Source: Janibacter limosus (GTDB lineage Bacteria; Actinomycetota; Actinomycetes; Actinomycetales; Dermatophilaceae). Taken from it: a DNA stretch of 64,000 nt. The notes beneath the pieces are model-generated. The model made no database searches, had not been told where the DNA came from, and worked only from the letters and a program-made list of their open reading frames with translations. Positions 55,875 to 64,000 of the stretch are shown here, one piece after another. The position numbers and the translations under genes were made by a program. Numbering within the stretch: the stretch's first letter is position 1; each line of letters opens with the position of its first letter. The DNA is taken from positions 930,001 through 994,000 of the forward strand of contig NZ_CP036164.1 in assembly GCF_004295485.1 (NCBI RefSeq), read 5' to 3'.

Positions 55875-57052
55875 GGTGGCTGAGAGCCAACCCGGTCGGC
55901 CCTGCGGTCTTCGGCTGCTCCGTGCTGATCCTCATCGTCGGGCAATTGTTGTTGCCGCCAGCGTTGCGCCATGACGCCGCATCGACTGTCGACATCTCCG
56001 GAGCCCTGCTCTACCTGTGCCTGCCGCTGCTCGCGATGTTCGTGGCCTTCGGGGTGGCGTGGGTCCAGAAGGTGCACACGCTGCGCACGTTGCTGGCCGT
56101 GCGCCCGCGAGCTGCTCGTCTGCGTGGCCTGATGGCCATGGTCACCTGGGCTGGAGCGGCGCCCCTTTTCGTAGCGGTCCTAACCGTCGTCCGCACGCAG
56201 GACTTGGCCGTGGATCGACCGCTCTTCGCTGCCGTGACACTCCCTCAGGTGCTGTGGATGTGCTTGATGACCTCGATCGGCTACCTCGTTGGATCCGTCG
56301 CGCACAGATTCGTGGCGCCAGTGCTCGCCGGTGGGCTGGTGCTCGTGCTCATCGTCGCCGAAGGCGGAGGGCTCTACCCATTGGGCCACAGCGCGGCACT
56401 GGCGGGGATGACGCCCACCACTGACTCCTGGATTCTTCCCGTGGTGCTGATGTCGGGCACTCTGGCCGGAGGGATGCTCGTCATCTTCGCATTGCCACTG
56501 TGGTCCTCACGAACAGCCATCCTCGTTGCACCGATGATGGTGTTGATCGTTGCGTTGGTCGGACCCAGGGTGCCCCCGCAGGAATTCCGGCAGGCGAGTG
56601 CGGCGCAGAAGTGCACCGACGGGCCGGTGGTCGTCTGCTCCTCGGCGGCGCACCGGCAATGGGCAGCGGCGACGTCAGACTCCGCTGGTCGACTGTCTCA
56701 AGCTGCCACGGACCACGGCCTGACCCTGCCAGTGAACGCGATGGTGATCAATGCAGGTGATGCCAAACCACAGAAGCGGACTCGCGATGGAGAAGCCCGG
56801 ATCTACCTGGACACCCGCGCCGCACCCGTGAGCATGCCCGTGGACCAGTTGGCTCAGGTTCTCGTGGGCATGAGTTGCGAGAACGATCAAGGTCAGGTCT
56901 TGGCTGCCGTCGCGGCGTGGTTGGCGGCATCAACGACGGACACTTCGGACGCGTTCTCGCGTGCTTGGCCCGAGTTCGCAGCACTGTCCGAGGCGGACAA
57001 GCGTGCGGCCGCTCGCCATGCTTTCTCAGGTGTCGAGTGCGGCGGACAGTGA
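55871..57052 (+). CDS. ABC transporter membrane protein with extracytoplasmic domain
   Basis: This 393-residue protein has about seven predicted helices (12-29, 45-65, 87-107, 119-142, 148-164, 187-208, 215-231). A soluble C-terminal domain of about 150 residues follows, with C-T-D-G-P-V-V-V-C (248-256), an H-R-Q-W and two more Cys near the end. It looks like actinobacterial ABC permeases bearing a Cys-x7-Cys tail domain on the outside; I cannot name the family with certainty. ATGA overlap couples it to the ATPase. It is probably the permease or an immunity-type membrane partner of the system. Confidence 0.78.
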   Translation: MRWLRANPVGPAVFGCSVLILIVGQLLLPPALRHDAASTVDISGALLYLCLPLLAMFVAFGVAWVQKVHTLRTLLAVRPRAARLRGLMAMVTWAGAAPLFVAVLTVVRTQDLAVDRPLFAAVTLPQVLWMCLMTSIGYLVGSVAHRFVAPVLAGGLVLVLIVAEGGGLYPLGHSAALAGMTPTTDSWILPVVLMSGTLAGGMLVIFALPLWSSRTAILVAPMMVLIVALVGPRVPPQEFRQASAAQKCTDGPVVVCSSAAHRQWAAATSDSAGRLSQAATDHGLTLPVNAMVINAGDAKPQKRTRDGEARIYLDTRAAPVSMPVDQLAQVLVGMSCENDQGQVLAAVAAWLAASTTDTSDAFSRAWPEFAALSEADKRAAARHAFSGVECGGQ

Positions 57053-57633
57053 GGTTGACGTGGCTCAGCGTTCGGGCAACGGCGGCAGAGCATCTGGTGT
57101 TTCTCTCGGCTCTCATCTGCGGGTTCATCTGGGGTGCCGTCAGACTCCCCCTGCCCGTGGAGGTGGCACTACCGCCCGACGCGGCGCTCATCTGGGCGTG
57201 CGTCATCGCATGTGCATCTGGAGTGTGTCTGCGTCCGGTCCTCCCCTGGCACGATGACATCCCACGGCGTCCACAGCCGATGTGGGCCGCAGGACGTGTC
57301 CTCGTCATCGTCGGCACAAGCGGGTTCGTCGTGCTTGCAGTGCTCCTCTTCGCTCCTGCGGGCGAGGGGGACGAGGTGCATGTGTCCCTGGCCCGCAACA
57401 TCGCCGCCCTCATCGGGCTCACTCTGCTCACTCGGCGCCTGCCCTGGGGGGTGTGGTCGGTCCTGCCCTGGCTGTGGGTCTTCGCGGCGTTACTGCTCGG
57501 ACGTGACCAGCGTGGCCAGATCGAGGCGTGGGCCCTGCCCATGGCCGAGCCTCTCCACGGATGGCCGACGGCTCTAGCTCTCCTGCTCATCGGGTCCCTC
57601 GTGCACGTCGTCGGCGAGCTGCGGAGGGGGTGA
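57049..57633 (+). CDS. Membrane protein of the secreted-protein/ABC locus
   Basis: This 194-residue protein has about six predicted helices and short loops, with no known motif. GTG 57049 overlaps the stop of the previous gene (GTGA), making it the last gene of the four-gene coupled unit. A longer upstream reading would overlap the preceding gene heavily and lacks a ribosome site. It may complete the exporter or protect the producer; this is inference from position. Confidence 0.7.
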   Translation: MRLTWLSVRATAAEHLVFLSALICGFIWGAVRLPLPVEVALPPDAALIWACVIACASGVCLRPVLPWHDDIPRRPQPMWAAGRVLVIVGTSGFVVLAVLLFAPAGEGDEVHVSLARNIAALIGLTLLTRRLPWGVWSVLPWLWVFAALLLGRDQRGQIEAWALPMAEPLHGWPTALALLLIGSLVHVVGELRRG

Positions 57634-57679
57634 CCGGTCCGCGGACTGCGCTGTGACTCACGGGTACCGGTGACGCACG

Positions 57680-58444
57680 ATGATGACCATGACCACCACG
57701 CGAACTGCCATTGTCACCGGAGCTGCCCGCGGGATCGGCCGGGCCATCGCCCACCGGCTCGCCACCGACGGCCACCACGTCGCCGTCCTCGACCTCGACG
57801 AGTCGGCCTGCCAGGTCGTCGTGGACGAGATCACCGAGGGTGGCGGTACCGCCCTCGCCGTCGGCGTGGACGTCTCCGACCCCGAGCAGGTCGAGGCCGG
57901 CGTCGCTCGGGTCGCGGCCGAGCTCGGCGCCCCGACGCTGCTCGTCAACAACGCCGGGATCATCCGCGACAACATGCTCTTCAAGATGTCCGTCGACGAC
58001 TGGGACTTCGTCATGGCGGTCCACCTGCGCGGCGCCTTCCTCATGACCAAGGCCGCCCAGGCCCACATGACCGCGCAGAAGTACGGCCGGATCGTCAACC
58101 TGTCCTCGACGTCCGCCCTGGGCAACCGCGGCCAGACCAACTACTCGGCGGCCAAGGCGGGCATGCAGGGCTTCACCAAGACCCTGGCCATCGAGCTCGG
58201 CAAGTTCGGCGTCACCGCCAATGCCATCGCGCCCGGGTTCATCCAGACCGACATGACGGCCGCGACCGCCGAGCGGATGGGCGTGCCCTTCGAGGACTTC
58301 CTGGCCCACGCGGCCAAGGAGACCCCGGTCGGCCGGGTCGGCCAGCCCGAGGACATCGCCGCCACCGCGTCCTTCCTGCTCTCCGAAGAGGCCGGCTTCG
58401 TCTCCGGCCAGGTCATCTACGTCGCGGGTGGCCCGCGCGACTGA
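57680..58444 (+). CDS. SDR-family oxidoreductase (FabG-like)
   Basis: This 254-residue Rossmann enzyme has T-G-A-A-R-G-I-G (13-20), N-N-A-G-I-I, N-L-S-S-T-S (catalytic Ser) and Y-S-A-A-K-A-G (Tyr and Lys), the classical SDR set. A C-terminal A-P-G-F-I-Q-T-D-M is FabG-like, so it may reduce 3-oxoacyl groups or a different ketone. The true start is among ATGs at 57680, 57683 and 57689. It returns to the high GC of the backbone. It faces the DUF3097 gene across a repeat. Confidence 0.93.
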   Translation: MMTMTTTRTAIVTGAARGIGRAIAHRLATDGHHVAVLDLDESACQVVVDEITEGGGTALAVGVDVSDPEQVEAGVARVAAELGAPTLLVNNAGIIRDNMLFKMSVDDWDFVMAVHLRGAFLMTKAAQAHMTAQKYGRIVNLSSTSALGNRGQTNYSAAKAGMQGFTKTLAIELGKFGVTANAIAPGFIQTDMTAATAERMGVPFEDFLAHAAKETPVGRVGQPEDIAATASFLLSEEAGFVSGQVIYVAGGPRD

Positions 58445-58452
58445 CCGCACCT

Positions 58453-58508
58453 GCGCATTTCCTTAAGGTCGTGCGGCGGTTGGTGCGCATTTCCTTAAGG
58501 TCGTGCGG
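58453..58508 (+). repeat. CCTTAAGG-type repeat (two copies)
   Basis: Two identical 24-base copies, GCGCATTTCCTTAAGG followed by TCGTGCGG, lie at 58453-58476 and 58485-58508. They fill the space between the convergent SDR and DUF3097 genes. They share the core of the 39519-39718 array 19 kb away; the period here is 32 bases. This shows the element is dispersed. Confidence 0.9.
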
Positions 58509-58511
58509 TCC

Positions 58512-59390
58512 TCACTCCGGCGCGGTCACGAAGTCGATGAGCTCCTCCACGCGCCCGAGCAGCGCGGGCTCGAGGTCGGCGTAGGAGCGCACGGTGCCGA
58601 GGATCTGCTTCCAGGCCCGGGCGATGTCGGCCTGCGTCTCGTGGGCCCAGCCGAGGTGCGCGCAGATCCCGCGCTTCCACTCCATGGAGCGCGGGATCGT
58701 CGGCCACGCGTCCATGCCGAGGCGCTGCGGCCGCACGGACTGCCACACGTCGACATAGGGGTGGCCCACGACGAGCACGTGGTCGGGTGCCACCCGGTTG
58801 GCCTCCGCGACGATGCGTGACTCCTTGCTGCCCGGCACGAGGTGGTCGACGAGCACCCCCATCCGGCGGCCGCGGCCGGGGGAGAACTCGCGGATCGCGG
58901 CGGCCAGGTCGTCGACCCCGTCGAGAGGCTCGACGACGACGCCCTCGACGCGCAGGTCGTGGCCCCAGACCTTCTCGACGAGCTCGGCGTCGTGCCGGCC
59001 CTCGACGAAGATCCGGGACGCGAGGGCCACCTTCGCCTTGCCGTCGTGGACGGCCACCGACCCGCTCGCGGTGCGCGAGGACTGCTGCCGGACCGTGGCC
59101 AGGGCCGCACGCTGGGCCCCCTTCGGCGCGGTGAGCGTGACCGGACGCCCGTCGACGTGGAAGCCGGGGCCGAGGGGGAAGGCCTTGACCTTGCCGCGGC
59201 GGTCCTCGAGGTGGACGACGTGCACGCCGCCGGCCTTCTCCACCGAGACGACAGCGCCGACCCAGCCGGTCTCGACGTCCTCGACGACGGTTCCGCGGGT
59301 GGCCTCGAGGGCTTGGGACGTGGGGCGCGACAGCCTGCCCTTGGACTTCCAGTCGCCGGAGAGGACATCCTTGCCATATCGATCGCTCAC
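58512..59390 (-). CDS. DUF3097 domain protein
   Basis: This 292-residue protein carries the DUF3097 pattern: Y-G-K-D-V-L-S (N-terminal), G-W-V-G-A-V, F-V-E-G-R-H-D-A-E-L-V-E-K-V-W-G, L-V-D-H-L-V-P-G-S-K-E, and W-A-H-E. The E-G-x-H-D...V-D-H-L layout recalls a TOPRIM-like metal site, which would fit a nucleic-acid enzyme. The family is found beside hrcA-dnaJ in Actinobacteria and is uncharacterised. GTG 59390 starts just before the conserved N-terminus. It is divergent from hrcA. Confidence 0.9.
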   Translation of the reverse strand: MSDRYGKDVLSGDWKSKGRLSRPTSQALEATRGTVVEDVETGWVGAVVSVEKAGGVHVVHLEDRRGKVKAFPLGPGFHVDGRPVTLTAPKGAQRAALATVRQQSSRTASGSVAVHDGKAKVALASRIFVEGRHDAELVEKVWGHDLRVEGVVVEPLDGVDDLAAAIREFSPGRGRRMGVLVDHLVPGSKESRIVAEANRVAPDHVLVVGHPYVDVWQSVRPQRLGMDAWPTIPRSMEWKRGICAHLGWAHETQADIARAWKQILGTVRSYADLEPALLGRVEELIDFVTAPE

Positions 59391-59469
59391 GCTGGGACCG
59401 TAGGCGCAAGCGGGCCCGCGGGGGCGGCGGCACGCCGGATTCCGGGGAATGCCTGCCCCGGTCGTAGAC

Positions 59470-59496
59470 TTGGCACTCAGGTGGACCGAGTGCCAG
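59470..59496. promoter_or_regulatory. CIRCE operator of hrcA-dnaJ
   Basis: TTGGCACTC (59470-59478), a 9-base spacer, then GAGTGCCAG (59488-59496) match the CIRCE consensus TTAGCACTC-N9-GAGTGCTAA. It starts at the last base of a -10-like TAGACT (59465-59470). HrcA binds CIRCE to repress heat-shock genes, so hrcA is autoregulated and dnaJ with it. Confidence 0.93.
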
Positions 59497-59529
59497 TGGT
59501 CCGGTCGTGTGTGTCGAAGGGAGGTCCGG

Positions 59530-60567
59530 ATGAGCCAGGAGCAGCGCCGCATGGCCGTGCTCAGCGCCATCGTCGAGGACTACGTGCAGACGTCGGAGCC
59601 CGTCGGCTCCAAGGCACTGCTCGACCGCCACCAGCTCAACGTCTCGGCAGCGACCGTGCGCAACGACATGGCGGCCCTCGAGGACGAGGGCCTGATCGCC
59701 GCCCCGCACACCTCTGCCGGGCGCATCCCCACCGATGCGGGCTACCGCCTCTTCGTCGACCGTCTGGCGGCCGTGCGTCCGATGTCGAAGGGGGAGCGCG
59801 CCGCGATCACCGACTACCTCGAGGGGTCCGACGACCTCGACGTCGTCCTGGACCGCACCGTGCGCCTGCTGTCGACCCTGACCCGTCAGGTCGCCGTCGT
59901 GCAGTACCCGTCCCTGACCCGCAGCACGGTCAAGCACATCGAGCTCGTCCCGATGAGCGAGACCAGGCTCATGGTCGTGGTCATCATGGGCAGCGGTCGG
60001 GTGGAGCAGCGGATCGTGCCGATCGGCATCGACTACATGACCGCTGACGGTGCTGCCGCCCTGGCGAGTGCCCGGGCGCGGATCAATGCCGCGACCCGTG
60101 ACCGACGGCTGGCCGACGCGCTGGCCTCGCTCGCGACCCTCCACGACGAGGACTCCGGCACCGAGGACGCCCTGACGGCGGGGGTGCTCGCCTCGATCGA
60201 GGAGGCCCTGGCCGAGGAGCGCGCGACCAAGGTGACGCTCGCCGGCACGGCCAACCTCGCCCGCAGCTCCAGCGACTTCCCGATGACGCTCGAGCCCGTG
60301 CTCGACGTCCTCGAGCAGCACGTCGTCCTGCTCCGGCTCCTCAGCGCCGGGGCCACGCAGGACGTCTCCGGCATCACGGTGCGCATCGGCTCCGAAAACC
60401 CGGTCTCCGGGCTGCAGAGCACCTCGCTGATCACCTCCGGGTACGGCGCCGGCGACGAGCAGGTCGGCGCCGTCGGGGTGCTCGGACCGACTCGCATGGA
60501 CTACCCCGCGACGATGGCGCAGGTGCGTGCCGTCGCCGCCTATCTCTCGCGGATCGTGGATGCCTGA
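59530..60567 (+). CDS. hrcA: Heat-inducible transcription repressor HrcA
   Basis: This 345-residue repressor has an N-terminal winged helix with V-G-S-K-A-L-L-D-R, S-A-A-T-V-R-N-D-M-A-A-L-E and H-T-S-A-G-R-I-P-T-D-A-G-Y-R, all HrcA hallmarks. A GAF-like middle and a C-terminal dimer region with A-L-E-H-type signatures (E-P-V-L-D-V-L-E-Q-H) follow. AGGGAGG lies 5 bases before ATG 59530. The CIRCE site upstream gives autoregulation. dnaJ follows 57 bases later. Confidence 0.97.
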   Translation: MSQEQRRMAVLSAIVEDYVQTSEPVGSKALLDRHQLNVSAATVRNDMAALEDEGLIAAPHTSAGRIPTDAGYRLFVDRLAAVRPMSKGERAAITDYLEGSDDLDVVLDRTVRLLSTLTRQVAVVQYPSLTRSTVKHIELVPMSETRLMVVVIMGSGRVEQRIVPIGIDYMTADGAAALASARARINAATRDRRLADALASLATLHDEDSGTEDALTAGVLASIEEALAEERATKVTLAGTANLARSSSDFPMTLEPVLDVLEQHVVLLRLLSAGATQDVSGITVRIGSENPVSGLQSTSLITSGYGAGDEQVGAVGVLGPTRMDYPATMAQVRAVAAYLSRIVDA

Positions 60568-60624
60568 CCCGGCGCCCGCACCGCACACCCGTAACCCGAC
60601 CCACGACCTACGAGGACGTCACGC

Positions 60625-61749
60625 GTGAACGACTACTACGAGGACCTCGGCGTCAGCCGCGAGGCCACGCCCGAGGAGATCAAGCGGGCCTACCGCAAGC
60701 TCGCCCGCACCCTGCACCCGGACGTCAACCCGGGCGCCGAGGCCGAGGAGCAGTTCAAGAAGGTCTCGCAGGCCTACGACGTGCTCTCCGACGAGGCCAA
60801 GCGCAGCCAGTACGACCGGGGCGGTGACCCCTACGGCGGCTCCCACGACGGCTTCGGTGCCGGCTTCACCTTCAGCGACATCATGGAGCAGTTCTTCGGC
60901 CAGGCCGCCGGCGGCGGGGGGCGCGGTCCGCGCTCGCGCGCCTCGCGCGGCCAGGACGGGCTCGTCGGGCTCGAGGTCGACCTCGCGACCGCCGTCTTCG
61001 GTGGTCAGGAGGACCTGACGATCGACACCGCGGTGGTCTGCACCTCGTGCTCCGGCGACGGCGCCCAGCCCGGCACGGGGCGTCGCCGGTGCGACACCTG
61101 TGGTGGTCGCGGCGAGGTGCAGCAGGTCCAGCGCTCCTTCCTCGGCCAGGTCATGACCAGCCGCCCCTGCCCCACCTGCCAGGGCTTCGGCGAGGTCATC
61201 CCCAACCCCTGCCACGAGTGCTCCGGCCAGGGCCGCGTGCGCAGCCGCCGGACGATGAAGGTCCGCATCCCCGCCGGCGTCGACTCCGGCACCCGCATCC
61301 ACCTCGCCGGCGAAGGGGAGGTCGGTCCCGGTGGTGGTGCTGCTGGCGACCTCTACGTCGAGCTGCGCGTGGCCGAGCACGAGACCTTCACCCGCCGTGG
61401 TGACGACCTGCACGCGTCCGTGGCCGTCCCGATGACGGCGGCCGCCCTCGGTGTGACGATGAGCTTCGCCACCCTCGACGGTGAGCAGGAGATCACGATC
61501 AAGCGCGGCACCCAGCCCGGCGACACCATCGTCCTCGACGGACTGGGCGTCACCCACCTGCGCCGCGAGGGTCGCGGCGACCTGGTGATCCACGTCGACG
61601 TGCGCACCCCCACCAAGCTCGACGCCGAGCAGGAGCAGCTGCTGCGCGACCTCGCGCGGGTCCGCGACGAGGAGCAGCCCGACGGCGAGCTCGACGACGT
61701 CGACTCCGGCTTCGTCGGCCGGCTGCGGCACGCCTTCAAGGGCCGCTGA
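60625..61749 (+). CDS. dnaJ: Chaperone protein DnaJ
   Basis: This 374-residue co-chaperone has the J domain with H-P-D at 31-33, a G/F region, the zinc domain with four C-x-x-C-x-G-x-G repeats ([32 protein letters not shown]) and a C-terminal peptide-binding domain. It stimulates DnaK. It is the HrcA-linked second DnaJ (DnaJ2) of Actinobacteria; the DnaK operon is not in this window. A GTG start is used. Confidence 0.96.
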   Translation: MNDYYEDLGVSREATPEEIKRAYRKLARTLHPDVNPGAEAEEQFKKVSQAYDVLSDEAKRSQYDRGGDPYGGSHDGFGAGFTFSDIMEQFFGQAAGGGGRGPRSRASRGQDGLVGLEVDLATAVFGGQEDLTIDTAVVCTSCSGDGAQPGTGRRRCDTCGGRGEVQQVQRSFLGQVMTSRPCPTCQGFGEVIPNPCHECSGQGRVRSRRTMKVRIPAGVDSGTRIHLAGEGEVGPGGGAAGDLYVELRVAEHETFTRRGDDLHASVAVPMTAAALGVTMSFATLDGEQEITIKRGTQPGDTIVLDGLGVTHLRREGRGDLVIHVDVRTPTKLDAEQEQLLRDLARVRDEEQPDGELDDVDSGFVGRLRHAFKGR

Positions 61750-61763
61750 CCGGGCTCCCGGCG

Positions 61764-62510
61764 ATGACCGCACCGCTCTTCCTCGTCGACCCCGGCGCCC
61801 TCGACGGGCTCGGGGTCGACGACGTCGTCGAGCTGACCGGCACCGAGGCGCACCACGCGGCCACCGTCGTGCGCCTGTCCGTGGGGGAGGAGGTGCTCGT
61901 CGCCGACCGGCAGGGTGCCCGCGTCCTCACCACGGCGCAGGCCGTCTCGGGTGATCTCGTGCGGCTGCGGATCGCCTCGCGGGCCGACGAGCCGGCACCC
62001 TCCCTTCGCCTCGTCCTCGTGCAGGCGCTGTCCAAGGACGGCCGCGACGAGGACGCCGTCGAGGCGGCCACCGAGCTCGGCGTCGACGGGATCATCCCGT
62101 GGCAGGCCGACCGCTCGATCGTGCGGTGGAAGGGCCCCAAGGCCGACAAGGGCCTGCGCAAGTGGGCCAACGTGATCGAGCGCGCCGCCAAGCAGTCCCG
62201 GCGCGGTCGTTGGCCGGTCCTCGGCGAGCTCGAGTCGAGCTCGTCGCTCGCCGCACGGTGCGCGCAGGAGGGGGTCACCCCCTTCGTCCTGCACGAGGAC
62301 GCGACCTCCCCGCTGGCCACGGCCGCGCTGCCGAGCGAAGGGGAGATCCTCCTCGTCGTCGGACCCGAAGGGGGCATCTCGCCCCAGGAGGTCGACCGCC
62401 TGGTTGCCGCCGGGGCCGTCCCCGTGCGCCTCGGGACCGAGGTGCTGCGCGCCTCCACCGCCGGACCGGCGGCGATCGCCGTGCTGAGCGCCATGGGCCG
62501 CTGGCGGTGA
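61764..62510 (+). CDS. rsmE: 16S rRNA m3U1498 methyltransferase RsmE
   Basis: This 248-residue SPOUT-class enzyme has an N-terminal PUA-like domain (E-A-H-H-A-A-T-V-V-R-L, about 30-40) and a knotted SAM-binding domain with V-G-P-E-G-G-I-S, G-T-E-V-L-R-A-S-T-A-G-P-A-A, the RsmE signature. It methylates U1498 in the 30S decoding centre. It follows dnaJ by 14 bases, the normal arrangement. CGAAGGGGG at 62366 lies in the P-E-G-G motif. Confidence 0.97.
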   Translation: MTAPLFLVDPGALDGLGVDDVVELTGTEAHHAATVVRLSVGEEVLVADRQGARVLTTAQAVSGDLVRLRIASRADEPAPSLRLVLVQALSKDGRDEDAVEAATELGVDGIIPWQADRSIVRWKGPKADKGLRKWANVIERAAKQSRRGRWPVLGELESSSSLAARCAQEGVTPFVLHEDATSPLATAALPSEGEILLVVGPEGGISPQEVDRLVAAGAVPVRLGTEVLRASTAGPAAIAVLSAMGRWR

Positions 62511-62598
62511 GCCATGGGGGAGTGTTCCCCATGGCCGAGGACCGGCGCACTCACTAGCCTCGTGCCGTTGGCCAACGCGACGACCTGAAGGAGTTCCC

Positions 62599-63636
62599 GT
62601 GGGGGAAATGCAGGAGGGGATGGACGTCGCTCGCGTGCGCTCCATCGCGGCCCAGGTGGCTTGCCTGGGCGACGACGTCGAGGCGGTGGCGAAGCAGGGG
62701 AGGGGGCAGCTGGCCACCCTGAGCGCCGCTTGGGAGGGACCCGATCTCGAGACCTTCACGGGTCGCTGGGACGGACTGGAGCCCTCGATCCACCAGCTCT
62801 CCGAGAACCTGCGGGAGTACAGCACGACGATGACGCGCAACGCTGACGACCAGGAGAAGGGGTCCGCTGGTGACGGTCGGGGCCCCGACGGACCTGGTGG
62901 CCCCGGCGGACAGCGCGGTCCGGTCGAGGGCCCGAGCTTCATCGACCGGATCAAGAACCTGCTCGGGGGTGACCTCAAGGACGCGCTGAACGCGTTGAAG
63001 AAGGGCTTCGGTGCCGCCACGGGGCTGTGGGGCCTGGCCCGCTTCCTCGGGGGCAAGGGCAACTTCCTGCAGGACCTGAAGTTCCTGTCCAAGTACCTCG
63101 GCAAGAGTGAGGCGGTCAGGGCGCTCGGCCGCATCGGGCCGATGACGCTCGCCGAGGCGAAGGCAGCCGGGCTCGCGGGCTGGACTCACAAGCTCGGCTC
63201 CTTCGGCGGTCTCGTGCGTGGTGCCGGTGCCCTCATGGGCAAGGTGGCCGGCCCACTCGGCGTGGTCTTCGGCGGGATCGACATCTACGAGGGCATCAAG
63301 AACGGTGACTGGCTCACGGCCGTCAAGGGCGGGGCCGGGGTCGTCTCCGGTGCTGCCGTCACGGCCCTCGCCTTCGGCGGCGCCGCCCTGGCGGGCACGG
63401 CAGCGGCTCCCTTCATCCTCGGTGCCGCGGTCGTGGGCGGCGCCGTCTGGGCTGGCATCGAGATCTGGCAGAACCGCGAGGCCATCTGGAACGGCATGAA
63501 GACCGTCGGCTCATGGGTGGGCGACCGCGCCTCGGACGTCTACAACGGGGTCACGGACGCGGCATCGTCCGTCAAGGACACGGCAGGTAGCGTCATCAAG
63601 GGCATCGGCAAGGGACTCGGGAGCGTGTTCGGATGA
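62599..63636 (+). CDS. WXG100-like protein with glycine-rich hydrophobic C-terminus
   Basis: This 345-residue protein has an N-terminal helical region with W-E-G at 45-47 flanked by heptad-like helices, the WXG100 pattern (about 1-85). A Gly/Pro linker (about 88-112) follows, then a long glycine- and alanine-rich hydrophobic part (about 155-300) with glycine-zipper stretches (G-A-A-V-T-A-L-A-F-G-G-A-A-L-A-G, split by dashes). An amphipathic tail ends it. Type VII-secreted polymorphic effectors have this order. No enzyme motif is visible, so membrane insertion is one idea. The next gene overlaps it by ATGA. T7 secretion genes are not in the window. Confidence 0.7.
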   Translation: MGEMQEGMDVARVRSIAAQVACLGDDVEAVAKQGRGQLATLSAAWEGPDLETFTGRWDGLEPSIHQLSENLREYSTTMTRNADDQEKGSAGDGRGPDGPGGPGGQRGPVEGPSFIDRIKNLLGGDLKDALNALKKGFGAATGLWGLARFLGGKGNFLQDLKFLSKYLGKSEAVRALGRIGPMTLAEAKAAGLAGWTHKLGSFGGLVRGAGALMGKVAGPLGVVFGGIDIYEGIKNGDWLTAVKGGAGVVSGAAVTALAFGGAALAGTAAAPFILGAAVVGGAVWAGIEIWQNREAIWNGMKTVGSWVGDRASDVYNGVTDAASSVKDTAGSVIKGIGKGLGSVFG

Positions 63637-64000
63637 GCGTGGAGACGACTGCAGCGGAGCGGGACACCCCGCACGAGCCCAGCCTGGCGGACTCGCCGAC
63701 GGCCCGCGAGGCGGTGGACCGAGTGCTCGCCGAGCTCGAGGCGACCCAGGAGCCCTTCCTCCAGCTCGTGACCCTGACCGACGAGGAGCTCGTGGCCTTG
63801 AGCGACGACCCCGAGGACGCCACCCCCTTCGGTGAGTGGTACTCGGGGCTGACGGTGGAGCAGCAGGAGCTGGCCCAGACCGCAGCCCTGCGCACGCAGA
63901 CCGCCAACGACCGGTTCCTGCTCACGCGTGAGGACGAGGAGGCCGACGCCGTGCCGCTCGTGTCGCCGGAGGTGCTCGCGGTGCTGCGGCTGAAGAGGAC
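63633..64000 (+). CDS. Acidic protein coupled to WXG100-like gene (cut by window end)
   Basis: The first 122 codons are visible and no stop occurs before the window ends. The protein is very acidic, with A-V-D-R-V-L-A-E-L-E and L-T-D-E-E-L-V-A-L-S-D-D-P-E-D at the N-terminal end, and no signal peptide. ATG 63633 overlaps the stop of the WXG100-like gene. Such a co-translated acidic partner is typical of a chaperone or immunity protein of a secreted effector; this is inference. CCCCCTTCG at 63823 is in frame. Confidence 0.65.
   Translation, partial: MSVETTAAERDTPHEPSLADSPTAREAVDRVLAELEATQEPFLQLVTLTDEELVALSDDPEDATPFGEWYSGLTVEQQELAQTAALRTQTANDRFLLTREDEEADAVPLVSPEVLAVLRLKR

Overview
The window is about 71% GC, densely coded on both strands, and uses many GTG starts and 4-base stop/start overlaps. 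Its gene content (hrcA-dnaJ2, lepA-hemW, miaA-dapF-hflX, DUF3097, DUF3516 helicase, DUF222/HNH, MT0933-like antitoxin) is that of a high-GC Gram-positive actinobacterium. The detail resembles Intrasporangiaceae such as Janibacter or Knoellia; that family assignment is inference from gene content only. I see no tRNA, rRNA, CRISPR array or insertion sequence.

Layout. 0.1-3.5 kb: small antitoxin-like protein, YceI protein, then the overlapping set def-miaA-dapF. 3.6-15.7 kb: an accessory stretch lying between dapF and hflX. It holds a coupled secreted protein/lipoprotein pair, a shattered methyltransferase pseudogene, an RsmC-like methyltransferase, a DUF222-HNH protein whose promoter carries a perfect LexA box, divergent glpK/glpD, a Tat-exported PhoD phosphatase and an amino-acid permease. 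15.8-24.6 kb: hflX, lysE/argP, NCS1 permease plus cysteine hydrolase, HD and DUF4031 proteins, and an amino-acid ABC transporter with a fused binding protein/permease. 24.6-39.4 kb: DUF3516 helicase, GNAT, uracil-type permease, an acidic membrane-anchored protein coupled to a histidine kinase/OmpR pair, a GH63-like glucosidase, and an MMPL exporter with its own LuxR-type two-component system. 39.5-39.7 kb: an intergenic CCTTAAGG-centred repeat array. 39.9-54.5 kb: DinG-like helicase, aldo/keto reductase, holA, rpsT, PemK-like protein, two Tat-exported phosphatases, lepA, several small enzymes, hemW and a TRIC-like channel. 54.5-57.6 kb: a lower-GC, tightly coupled locus with a 21-residue leader ORF, a secreted Cys-containing protein, an ABC ATPase and two membrane proteins. 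57.7-62.5 kb: SDR, DUF3097, CIRCE-controlled hrcA-dnaJ, rsmE. 62.6 kb to the end: a WXG100-like protein coupled to a gene cut off by the window edge.

How they work together. Core translation and replication genes (def, miaA, hflX, holA, rpsT, lepA, rsmE) form the backbone. Nutrient genes cover glycerol, amino acids, pyrimidines/purines and phosphate scavenging. Two envelope-sensing two-component systems and the hrcA heat-shock unit provide control.

Best candidates for something new: (a) the 9-mer CGAAGGGGG, found 29 times on both strands, forming both strong terminators and appearing in coding regions with unusual codons; (b) the 54.5-57.6 kb secreted-protein/ABC locus with its leader ORF; (c) the CCTTAAGG repeat family; (d) the WXG100-like protein and its coupled partner.
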